From assembly GCA_017546705.1 (NCBI GenBank), contig JAFYSB010000001.1:16777-80776 (forward strand): DNA of 64,000 bases. Direction: 5' to 3'. The translations under genes were made by a program, and so were the position numbers. Numbering within the stretch: position 1 is the first letter of the stretch; the number at the start of each line of letters is the position of its first letter. This DNA is from Paludibacteraceae bacterium (GTDB lineage Bacteria > Bacteroidota > Bacteroidia > Bacteroidales > Paludibacteraceae). Below are positions 45,762-53,579 of this stretch, piece after piece. The notes beneath the pieces are model-generated. The model worked only from the letters and a program-made list of their open reading frames with translations. It searched no databases and was not told the origin of the DNA.

Positions 45762-48700
45762 TTAGAATGTAGCTGTTAAACCAAATGTGAATGACTTAGA
45801 GAATCCATATGTGATAGCTTGGGTTAGTGCTGCTGCGGATTCTGGATCAATAGTTTTGCAATACTTTTTCATTGGTGACGTGTACCAGAGGTTTTCGCCT
45901 GAGAAGTAGATGCGGAACTCTGAGAACACTTTCTTCCAGCAAGGAAGTGTGTATCCTACAGTGAGGTTTTTAAAGCGTAAGTAACCAATATTTTGCAGGT
46001 AGCGGTCATTAGGTTGACCGAGCGAGTTTTGTGTGCCCAAAGCCTCGTAAGCACGGTAACGTGGGAAGTATGCATCAGGATTGTTTTCATTCCAAACTAG
46101 ATCCATAAAACCTTCTGGGATAAGACCTTGGTATGGACGAGAATATGGTCCCCAGAAGGTAGTAGCCTCGTTGGTAGGATACCAATCGCGACGACCTACA
46201 CCCTGCCAGAACATAGAAACATCAAAGCCGAAATAGTCAAATCCGAGACGGAAATTGTAGCTATAACGAGGTAAACTATTACCAATAATCACGCGATCAC
46301 CGTAGTCGTCAGCAGTAGCAGCACCATTATCAATCACACCGTCGCCATCTAGGTCTAAATAGATAAGGTCGCCCGCGCGTGCGCCTGTCTTGCCATCTAC
46401 AGTAACAAGGTTGATGTCACCATATACGAGCGATTGATCTACTTCGTATGCTGCGGCTGCTTCATCTGAAGCAAAAAGACCACCTGTCTTGAAACCCCAG
46501 ATCTCTCCGAGTCTCATGCCTTCATAATAACCTGCCTCAATTACTTTAGTAGGGTTATCAAATCGTGTGATAGTGGATTGATAGTCACCTAATCCTGCAC
46601 TTACTTCGTACTCAAAGTCATGACCACCTAATTTCTTGTTATCTCGCCATGATAGTGCAATTTCCCAACCAATAGTTTGCATGTCGGCTGCGTTGATCTT
46701 AGGAGCACTTGCACCATATACAGATGGTAAACCTTTACCTGCTACCAACATGTCAGTCGTATTCCGTATGTAGAAGTCACCCGTAAAGTTGAGACGATTG
46801 CGGAAGAAACCCCAATCTACACCCACATCGTAGGTAGTCATCTTCTCCCATGTTAAGTTGCCTGAGTTAGGCGCACTTTCTGTAGCATATTGCAAGGCAG
46901 TTGCACCATCCAAGGTGATTTTTTGATCAAAAATATTATCTGTACTGATTGTTTGGTATGCGTCGTAGTAGCCTACCAATTGGTTTCCTAACTGACCAGC
47001 AGAGAAACGCAATTTATTGTTACTCCACACATGTGAAATACTCTCCCAAAATGGCTCTTCACTCATACGCCATCCTATACTACCTGCTGGGAACACGCCC
47101 CATCGATGACCTTTCGCAAAGCGTGAACTACCATCAGCACGAACGGACGCTTCAAACAAGTATTTGCCAGCATAATCATAGTTTACACGGGCAAATACAC
47201 CATTAGTGACTGCCTCTTGCACTTTCTCACTTAGCTCATTTAGTTCGCCAGTTGCAAAGTTGAAGTTGCTGAGATCTTCTGTCAATAGATCCATACGATC
47301 TACCACTAAATCGTGATAGCGATATGTTTCTCCATTGAAACCTGCCATCATGGTAAGATGGTGACTACCCCATGTAGGATTCCATGTGAGGTAGATATTG
47401 TAGTTATGCGTTTGATAGCGTGCTAAGGTCTGCTTGTATTGATCCACAGAACGCCAGCTATCCATTAGAATAAAATCACCATCTACGCGATCTTTGTATG
47501 GAACCTTTACTGAACGATTGGCCAGCTCTTTGGTGCGCCATTTAAATGAATAATCTGCCGAGAGAGTCAAATTCTTCGCAAGGTCAATGTCCAAACGGTT
47601 TTGGAGAACCATTTCGTTGTTCTTTTCGCGGTTGTTGTGTTTACCATATTGCAAGAGCGCATTCATGCCATCACCTATGGTACCGGCACCATTATATACG
47701 AAATAGTTCATATAAACTGCGCTGCCGTCAGGATTATTGGCTGGTACAAAAGGAAGAGCATGCAAAGAACCTACGCGGAATACCTCGCGCACAGACTCAG
47801 TACCAGGATAGGTATAATTGGAATTGAAGAAGCTGAAGTTGACACCGTAGCGTAACCATGGACGAATGTTGACATTCACTTTTGCACGGGTTGAGAAGTT
47901 ATGCCATTTGTCGGTATCAATATTAATCATACCTTCCTCATTGTAGTAGCGACCACTGACATAGTAGTTTACTTTATCATTTCCACCTGTCACAGAGATG
48001 TTGTAATCTTGCATTGGACGAGTCTTCTGGTAGTAGTGATCGTACCAGTTGAAGTTGGCGTAGTATTTGTAACGACCATCATTTTGAGCTATAGCCCAAG
48101 GACGCTCTGGGTCTTCGGTTTCTTGACCATAACGCATCCACAATTCAGCATAGTCAGCATCATTGTATGTAGTCATATTATAGTTAGCATGATGGTGCAT
48201 AAAGAGGTCGTTAATGTAGGCAGACATAAAACCGTCAGTAATGAAGTCAGTACTTGTGGTCTGAGTCTTCCAACCTGCTTTGGCATCAACTGTCACTGTA
48301 GGTGCCTTTCCCTCTGCACCCTTTTTAGTGGTAACGAGTATCACACCGGCAGCAGCCTTTGCACCATAAATCGCTGCAGCAGAAGCATCCTTGAGGACGG
48401 AGATAGATTGCACATCGTTGTTATTAACGCGCTTGAGATCCATCTCTACTCCATCTACGAGGACGAGAGGCTTAACACCGCTGTTGATAGATGCCACACC
48501 ACGGATATTAATCTTGAAGTCGGAGTTAGGACTACCCGCATTCATAGTGATATTGAGTGATGGGTCGGCACCTTGAAGAGCAGTTGCCATATTCTGTGTA
48601 GGGCGTCCTGCCACATCTTCAGCAGATACAACAGACACTGCACCTGTCAGATTCACCTTCTTCTGTGCACCATAACCTACTACAACCACCTCATCCAGTT

Positions 48701-49025
48701 GCTCTGTATCTTCGTGAAGAGTCACGTTGTATGAAGTAGCGTCAGTAATACGCAACTCATAGGTTTTGTATCCGATGTAAGAGACTTGAAGGTATTGACC
48801 AGATTTTACATTGCTGAGAGAGAAGTTACCATCGAAGTCGGTAATGGTACCATTATCGGTATTCTTAACCTTAACAGTAGCACCTATAATAGGAAAATTG
48901 GCATCATCTACGACGATACCATCTACTGTTTTACCTGTAGTTTCTGTGTTCAAATTGACACTTTGTGCCATCAATGTGATAGCGCAAAAGATCATAAAGG
49001 AAATAGATAGTATGCGTTTCATCAT
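45762..49025 (-). CDS. SusC/RagA-family TonB-dependent transporter
   Basis: The 1087-aa outer-membrane receptor has a signal peptide and a carboxypeptidase-regulatory-like domain (about 30-115: GIVVDDANFPIIGATVKV, YLQVSYIGYKTYEL). The TonB box DEVVVVGYGAQKK, plug (LQGADPSLNITMNAG, INIRGVASINSG, VLVDGV, SVLKDASAAAIYGAKAA) and a 22-strand barrel with terminal aromatic end TFGLTATF follow. It imports oligomers into the periplasm with TonB energy. It is 8 bp after the surface lipoprotein gene and upstream of SusD. Confidence 0.97.
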   Translation of the reverse strand: MMKRILSISFMIFCAITLMAQSVNLNTETTGKTVDGIVVDDANFPIIGATVKVKNTDNGTITDFDGNFSLSNVKSGQYLQVSYIGYKTYELRITDATSYNVTLHEDTEQLDEVVVVGYGAQKKVNLTGAVSVVSAEDVAGRPTQNMATALQGADPSLNITMNAGSPNSDFKINIRGVASINSGVKPLVLVDGVEMDLKRVNNNDVQSISVLKDASAAAIYGAKAAAGVILVTTKKGAEGKAPTVTVDAKAGWKTQTTSTDFITDGFMSAYINDLFMHHHANYNMTTYNDADYAELWMRYGQETEDPERPWAIAQNDGRYKYYANFNWYDHYYQKTRPMQDYNISVTGGNDKVNYYVSGRYYNEEGMINIDTDKWHNFSTRAKVNVNIRPWLRYGVNFSFFNSNYTYPGTESVREVFRVGSLHALPFVPANNPDGSAVYMNYFVYNGAGTIGDGMNALLQYGKHNNREKNNEMVLQNRLDIDLAKNLTLSADYSFKWRTKELANRSVKVPYKDRVDGDFILMDSWRSVDQYKQTLARYQTHNYNIYLTWNPTWGSHHLTMMAGFNGETYRYHDLVVDRMDLLTEDLSNFNFATGELNELSEKVQEAVTNGVFARVNYDYAGKYLFEASVRADGSSRFAKGHRWGVFPAGSIGWRMSEEPFWESISHVWSNNKLRFSAGQLGNQLVGYYDAYQTISTDNIFDQKITLDGATALQYATESAPNSGNLTWEKMTTYDVGVDWGFFRNRLNFTGDFYIRNTTDMLVAGKGLPSVYGASAPKINAADMQTIGWEIALSWRDNKKLGGHDFEYEVSAGLGDYQSTITRFDNPTKVIEAGYYEGMRLGEIWGFKTGGLFASDEAAAAYEVDQSLVYGDINLVTVDGKTGARAGDLIYLDLDGDGVIDNGAATADDYGDRVIIGNSLPRYSYNFRLGFDYFGFDVSMFWQGVGRRDWYPTNEATTFWGPYSRPYQGLIPEGFMDLVWNENNPDAYFPRYRAYEALGTQNSLGQPNDRYLQNIGYLRFKNLTVGYTLPCWKKVFSEFRIYFSGENLWYTSPMKKYCKTIDPESAAALTQAITYGFSKSFTFGLTATF

Positions 49026-49033
49026 TTTAGGAA

Positions 49034-49471
49034 TTAGTTAATAGTGTCTTGAACAGTAATGGCAACAGGAATCTCAATCTTGTGAAATTCCCAATTAGGA
49101 TACTGCAATTTTCCGAAGAAATACAGTTTGACCTCGCCTGGCTCAGTGAGCACGATAGGAGATGATGTGGCAGAATATTTACCATTCTCACCTTCTGTGA
49201 ACATCTGAAAGTCAGCAGTTAGGTTGGGATTGGTAAACCACCAACTAGCATAGAACCAATATTGGTTCGCATCCTCAAATAGGTCATCAGACCCTGCAGT
49301 AAGACGTTCTATGGAGCAAGTGATAGTATCACCCACCTTGTAAACGTCTTGCTGAGGAGAAATTGTGATATTGCTGAATGTGGGTAGAACCACGGTGGAT
49401 TTTGGCTCGCAAGAAGTCAAAGCCAGAACCATAATCAACATCAGCAATATGCATTTAGCAAATTGTTTCAT
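49034..49471 (-). CDS. Small Ig-like lipoprotein, first gene of the SusCD locus
   Basis: The 145-aa lipoprotein has lipobox LTSC with Cys21 and a beta-rich body (FSNITISPQQDVYKVGDTIT, then EPGEVKLYFFGKLQYPNWEF) resembling an Ig/PKD-type fold. It could be a surface glycan-binding protein, as SusE/F in other loci, but there is no homology seen to those. It is transcribed first from the promoter at 49577-49608, with a leader of about 100 nt. Confidence 0.7.
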   Translation of the reverse strand: MKQFAKCILLMLIMVLALTSCEPKSTVVLPTFSNITISPQQDVYKVGDTITCSIERLTAGSDDLFEDANQYWFYASWWFTNPNLTADFQMFTEGENGKYSATSSPIVLTEPGEVKLYFFGKLQYPNWEFHKIEIPVAITVQDTIN

Positions 49472-49576
49472 AATGTGTATTGTTTAATTGAAGTTATAAT
49501 GTTTGTCGTTCCTAATTGTTATATCTTTAAAAAATATGTTTCTTTGTTCGACTTGATATAAAGCGGAAAGATGCTG

Positions 49577-49608
49577 CAAAGATACTACTTTTTTCTCATA
49601 TCCGCAAA
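49577..49608 (-). promoter_or_regulatory. Bacteroidota-type promoter for the SusCD locus
   Basis: Minus strand TTTG (49608-49605), a 20-bp spacer and TATCTTTG (49584-49577). This is close to full consensus, unlike the ECF or HTCS-controlled promoters of many SusCD loci. A/T-rich runs surround it; the leader to the first ATG is about 100 nt. Confidence 0.75.
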
Positions 49609-49686
49609 TCCCCCCCTTTTTTTTATACTTTTTTTTATATAATATATTCTTACCGCATTAAAAAGAGCATTTTTTTACTGCAAATA

Positions 49687-49717
49687 TTGCATAAATCAAA
49701 TATTTATACTATCTTTG
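49687..49717 (+). promoter_or_regulatory. Bacteroidota-type promoter for tatAC
   Basis: TTG 49687-49689, a 20-bp spacer and TATCTTTG 49710-49717, 56 bp before the tatA ATG. It is divergent from the SusCD promoter. Confidence 0.7.
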
Positions 49718-49773
49718 CAAAGAATTTGGTATATATTACAAGTTAATTGCATAACTATAAAATAATATTTATC

Positions 49774-49950
49774 ATGATTGGAACAACCGAAATTATCATC
49801 ATCGCGCTCGTAGTCTTATTACTTTTTGGTGGTGCTAAGATACCTCAGCTCATGAAGGGAATAGGCAAAGGTATTCATGAGTACAAAAAAGGGCTATCGG
49901 GTGAAGGCATTAACGAGGAGGAAATGTCTAAAGATAAAGATGAAAAATAA
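49774..49950 (+). CDS. tatA: Twin-arginine translocase subunit TatA
   Basis: The 58-aa protein has one N-terminal membrane helix, TEIIIIALVVLLLFGGAKIPQ, whose FGxxKxP-type hinge FGGAKIPQ is the TatA signature. An amphipathic helix (LMKGIGKGIHEYKKG) and acidic tail follow. It forms the variable pore of the Tat system. ATG 49774 is the chosen start, since the in-frame TTG upstream would put nine extra residues before the helix. Its stop shares one base with tatC (TAATG). Confidence 0.95.
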   Translation: MIGTTEIIIIALVVLLLFGGAKIPQLMKGIGKGIHEYKKGLSGEGINEEEMSKDKDEK

Positions 49951-50759
49951 TGCCCGAAAACACCAAAGATATACCTCTTAGCGGGCATCTGGAAGAACTG
50001 AGAAAGCTTATAGGTAAGTGTTTGATAGTGTGGTTTGTAACTGCACTAGTGTGTTTTGTGGGTAAAGACCTGCTTTTTCGTTTTGTTTTTGCCCCTGCGC
50101 AAAGCGACTTTGTTGTTTTTAAGATGCTTCAATATTTATCTCAGCTTTTACATTTGCCGTCATTGGCTCTGGGGGAGTTCACACCTCATTTTATCGCTAC
50201 AGAACTTACTGCACAATTCTTGACGCATATTACTGTATCTATGGTGGTTGCAATAGTGGTATGTGTTCCATTTATTTTGTATCAGTTGTTCCTGTTTATA
50301 GCACCTGCATTGCAACAAACAAGTAGAAAAACTTCCGCAGTGATTATTACAGTGAGTTCGTCGTTGTTTTTCATTGGCGTGATGCTCAACTATTTTATTA
50401 TTTTCCCATTTGCTTATCGATTTCTTAGTACTTATCAAGTACATCAAGACGTAATAAACCAAATAACGATATCTTCCTATATATCGCTATTAGTGATGTT
50501 GTCACTATTGATGGGGGTATTGTTTGAGTTGCCCATAGTAGCATACTTGTTGGCTAAATGGGGATTGGTTACTGGTGAGCAAATGCGCCATTATCGCAAG
50601 CATGCATTCGTGGCTATATTGATTCTGTCTGCTATTATCACACCCACAGCCGATGCTATCACTCTGTCTATGGTTACGCTACCTATCTATGCCTTGTATT
50701 TGTTGTCTGTTGCCGTGGCCAATGGGATATCGTGCAAACGTCAACGGGTAGAGTCATAA
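49950..50759 (+). CDS. tatC: Twin-arginine translocase subunit TatC
   Basis: The 269-aa inner-membrane protein has six hydrophobic segments. Its N-terminus IPLSGHLEELRKLIGKCLIV and the first-loop FAPAQSDF are the signal-peptide-binding region; ELTAQFLTHIT and FELPIVAYLLAKWGLV, then ITPTADAITLSMVTLPIYALY, are typical. TatC recognises twin-arginine signals. Only TatA and TatC are encoded; no TatB. Its 3' end overlaps the opposite-strand alkaline phosphatase gene by 19 bp. Confidence 0.97.
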   Translation: MPENTKDIPLSGHLEELRKLIGKCLIVWFVTALVCFVGKDLLFRFVFAPAQSDFVVFKMLQYLSQLLHLPSLALGEFTPHFIATELTAQFLTHITVSMVVAIVVCVPFILYQLFLFIAPALQQTSRKTSAVIITVSSSLFFIGVMLNYFIIFPFAYRFLSTYQVHQDVINQITISSYISLLVMLSLLMGVLFELPIVAYLLAKWGLVTGEQMRHYRKHAFVAILILSAIITPTADAITLSMVTLPIYALYLLSVAVANGISCKRQRVES

Positions 50760-52132
50760 ATCATAGGAGCTATCTTGGTATTATCGTGCCATCCAGTGAA
50801 TTTTTCTGCTCCTTTACCTATAGCAAATATTGGTGTTACCGCTGCGGTATGACCGTGGGAACTCCAGTCTAAGTGTGCATAACTATTCAGAATCTCCAAC
50901 GCTGTTGAAGCCAAAGCGTTAACCTCTTTGTATAGTGTCTTTACGTTGCCCTCATTTTTCTTGGTTTGGTCAAAGGCCTTGCGCAAACGGGAGTCGTCCT
51001 CATTAGATACTTCCACTGCTGTATATAATCCCATATATTCTGACAAACAGGCTTGTACATCGTCCCAAGTGAGCTGATTGCCTTTCGACTGATACAGCCC
51101 TCTGATGATATCTGAAATATAGCCCGACGATTTGCGTTGGTGTTGGAGCACTTGCAGGTTGAGCGTATAGTCGCTATTACCCAATGCCATGCCGCCTGTC
51201 TCATGATCAGCAGCCACAACAATCAGCGTCTCCTCGGGATGTTGCTCATAGAAGCGATATGCTACAGCCAATGCACGGTCGAAATCAATGGTCTCGTGGA
51301 TATTGGTAGCACCATCGTTGCCGTGACCCGAATAATCAATCTTACCACCTTCTACCATTATAAAGAAGCGCGCGCGCGAGGACAGATAGTCGATTGCCAC
51401 ATCCACCAATTGCTCTAAACTCAAGTCTCCCTTCTCACGGTCAATGGCAAAAGGCAGTGCATTGCCATGTGCAGAACGGTCTTGTAGGCAAGAAGCGGGA
51501 ACCAAGATCATCTTCTGGCTATTCATATTGGCTTTCGCCTCATCGTAGCCACCTGCCAAGAAGTATCCGTTTTGTTCGCAATAATCGTAGAGATTAGGTG
51601 ATGTTGACACTTGCTTATTTTCTGGAGCATGAAATCCGCCACCAGCAAAGAAATCAAACCCTGATTCAGCCAATTGCCGTCCAATAGCGTAATAATCATC
51701 TCTCGATGGTGTGTGCGCATAGAAAGGCGACGGCGTAGCATGGTCAATGGGCACAGTGGTAACAATACCAATACCCCAACCTTCATTGTGCAACTTGGTG
51801 GCTATACTGACCGTAGGAGTGCCATCAGGTGTCTGACCTATCATGCCATTGTTGGTTTTTTGTCCAGAAGCCAAACAGGTACCTGCTGCGGATGAGTCGG
51901 TAATGGCGTTGGACAAGGAGAAGGTAGGTGTCATTCCTACTACAGGAAATTGCGTCATCAACAATGGCACACGACCTATTCTGCCCTCTAATTCGGCTTG
52001 ATACATTTCTGCGGCAAGGACTTGGTTAGGTCCCATACCATCACCTATGAAATAGAATACATACTTGGCTTGAGCCAAAGTGAGCATGGTAAAGCATGAG
52101 ATACATGCGGATAGTAGTAAGAAACGTTTCAT
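50741..52132 (-). CDS. phoA: Alkaline phosphatase (PhoA-type)
   Basis: The 463-aa protein has a signal peptide (RFLLLSACISCFTMLTLAQA) and a complete set of catalytic motifs. These are FIGDGMG (Asp31 metal ligand), AITDSSAAGT (nucleophile Ser80), the metal-ligand segments MVEGGKIDYSGHG and VVAADHETGG, and SSHGHTAAVTPIFAIG. It releases phosphate from monoesters outside the inner membrane, giving phosphate scavenging. ATG 52132 is preferred because the signal peptide starts there. It is 29 bp after the pseudouridine synthase gene on the same strand, so probably co-transcribed. The deleted relative lies at 24969. Confidence 0.95.
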   Translation of the reverse strand: MKRFLLLSACISCFTMLTLAQAKYVFYFIGDGMGPNQVLAAEMYQAELEGRIGRVPLLMTQFPVVGMTPTFSLSNAITDSSAAGTCLASGQKTNNGMIGQTPDGTPTVSIATKLHNEGWGIGIVTTVPIDHATPSPFYAHTPSRDDYYAIGRQLAESGFDFFAGGGFHAPENKQVSTSPNLYDYCEQNGYFLAGGYDEAKANMNSQKMILVPASCLQDRSAHGNALPFAIDREKGDLSLEQLVDVAIDYLSSRARFFIMVEGGKIDYSGHGNDGATNIHETIDFDRALAVAYRFYEQHPEETLIVVAADHETGGMALGNSDYTLNLQVLQHQRKSSGYISDIIRGLYQSKGNQLTWDDVQACLSEYMGLYTAVEVSNEDDSRLRKAFDQTKKNEGNVKTLYKEVNALASTALEILNSYAHLDWSSHGHTAAVTPIFAIGKGAEKFTGWHDNTKIAPMIYDSTR

Positions 52133-52161
52133 GAAGTTGTTGTATGGCTGTTTTAATTCAT

Positions 52162-53085
52162 TTATTGTGTAAATATTCGTGTAAACTCTTTTGGGGTTGA
52201 TGCTTCGAAACGCACTTTCTTCTCGGTCATAGGATGTATGAACTCTAGTGCGCGTGCGTGTAGGCATAGTCGATCTATGGGCGAAGATTCGTTGCCATGA
52301 CCATACTTGCGGTCACCTACTACGGGGTGTCCTATACTCGCCATGTGCACGCGAATCTGATTAGTGCGACCAGTTTCCAGATTGAGCTCTACCAATGAAT
52401 ACTCGGTCTTCAAATCCGCTTCATCTGTCTGCAAAGCGCTTTCTTTTAGCACTTTATAGTTGGTAATCGCTAATTGTCCTCCATTGTCCACAGGCGAAGA
52501 GGATACCAATGCAGTGCGACTATCTTCGGTGAGCCATGAAGTAATCTTGCCCTCGTTCTTCTCTAGCTTCCCTTCCACTAAAGCCACATAGCTACGCTTG
52601 GTGACGAGTTGTCGCCAATAGGTACGCATATACTCTTGCAACTCAGGCGATTTGGCAAATACTAGCAAACCGCTCGTCTCGCGGTCAAGGCGATGAACGA
52701 CATGCACAGTATTGCGATGGGATTGCTTGCGCACATACTCCTTGAGTATAGAGAATACGGTAGTCTCTTTACTATCTGCTTTTACTGGCACCGTGAGTAG
52801 GCCATTCTTCTTCTCCACCACAATCAAAGCATCATCTTCATATACTACTCGCAATTTCGGATGGCGGAGCTCCACATTGCCCCGTCCTGATTCGATGGTG
52901 ATGATGTCTCCTTTGCGTAGCGGTGTATCGTGGCGCGTTTGAATCACATTATTGACTGTTACGCGGCGTTGTCCTAACAACTGCTTGATGCTTGTACGAG
53001 TCATACCGCCCATCTTAATGAGGAGGAAAGGTAGGAGTTCGGATACCTCTTCTACGCGGTAGGATGTGTCTTGTTTGCGTTTCAT
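52162..53085 (-). CDS. RluA-family RNA pseudouridine synthase
   Basis: The 307-aa protein has an N-terminal S4-like RNA-binding region (about 12-75: LPFLLIKMGGMTRTSIKQLL) and a PseudoU synthase domain. Its catalytic Asp lies in VVHRLDRETSGLLVFAK; later segments VELNLETGRTNQIRVHMASIGHPVVGD and LCLHARALEF follow. It modifies uridines in rRNA or tRNA; which site cannot be told. The promoter is at 53123-53153. A decayed paralogue of its C-terminus lies at 32050-32115. Confidence 0.94.
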   Translation of the reverse strand: MKRKQDTSYRVEEVSELLPFLLIKMGGMTRTSIKQLLGQRRVTVNNVIQTRHDTPLRKGDIITIESGRGNVELRHPKLRVVYEDDALIVVEKKNGLLTVPVKADSKETTVFSILKEYVRKQSHRNTVHVVHRLDRETSGLLVFAKSPELQEYMRTYWRQLVTKRSYVALVEGKLEKNEGKITSWLTEDSRTALVSSSPVDNGGQLAITNYKVLKESALQTDEADLKTEYSLVELNLETGRTNQIRVHMASIGHPVVGDRKYGHGNESSPIDRLCLHARALEFIHPMTEKKVRFEASTPKEFTRIFTQ

Positions 53086-53122
53086 GCGTTATCTGTTAAT
53101 TCATTTTGATAGAAATACAGCG

Positions 53123-53153
53123 CAAAGGTACAAAAATTTGCTGAAATATGCAA
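53123..53153 (-). promoter_or_regulatory. Bacteroidota-type promoter for the pseudouridine synthase-phoA unit
   Basis: Minus strand TTG (53153-53151), a 20-bp spacer and TACCTTTG (53130-53123), 37 bp upstream of the start. Confidence 0.7.
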
Positions 53154-53267
53154 GTATTTTCGCTTTTTAATACTTTTTGGCGTTGTATGACTAGATGGTA
53201 TTTATCTGGATAATGATTGCTGCATCGCCTCGAGTGAGGGATTTGCTCTCGGGGGTGATAGTGCGGT

Positions 53268-53351
53268 TTACATTGCACGAGGTAAGCCCATAGCTATAGC
53301 AATGGCTGTGGCAATAGCCAGCGCGAGGTATTTGATAGCCTTGAAAGACAC
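53268..53351 (-). CDS. Candidate micro-protein with one hydrophobic helix (possibly frameshifted)
   Basis: A GTG-started frame of 27 codons on the minus strand reads VSFKAIKYLALAIATAIAIA then MGLPRAM, with an Ala/Ile-rich hydrophobic helix. An ATG at 53377 upstream is in a frame that stops after 8 codons; adding one A in the AAAAA run before GTG would fuse it into one 36-residue protein. Bacteroidota genomes carry many such very short membrane proteins. Nothing else was found in the 494-bp gap 53086-53579 besides the two promoters. Confidence 0.3.
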   Translation of the reverse strand: MSFKAIKYLALAIATAIAIAMGLPRAM

Positions 53352-53503
53352 TATTTTTGAATATCAGTTAGTTTCATGTTTTTGTGCCTTTGGGGCTATA
53401 CCCACAAAACGTGCATCAACAATGCTATTGATTTCACTGAAAAGCAACTAATCCAAGCCATAATGTAAATATGATAAGTTTTTCTCTAAAAAATACACTT
53501 CAT

Positions 53504-53535
53504 TTTGCATATCTCATAAAAAAACACTACCTTTG
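53504..53535 (+). promoter_or_regulatory. Bacteroidota-type promoter for the SDR-family gene
   Basis: TTTG 53504-53507, a 20-bp spacer and TACCTTTG 53528-53535. The -7 box forms one arm of a perfect hairpin: CCTTTGC (53530-53536) pairs with GCAAAGG (53541-53547), loop AGTC, so the 5' mRNA end may fold. Confidence 0.75.
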
Positions 53536-53579
53536 CAGTCGCAAAGGTGTGTAAAGACACCACAAATCCAAAAAGAACA

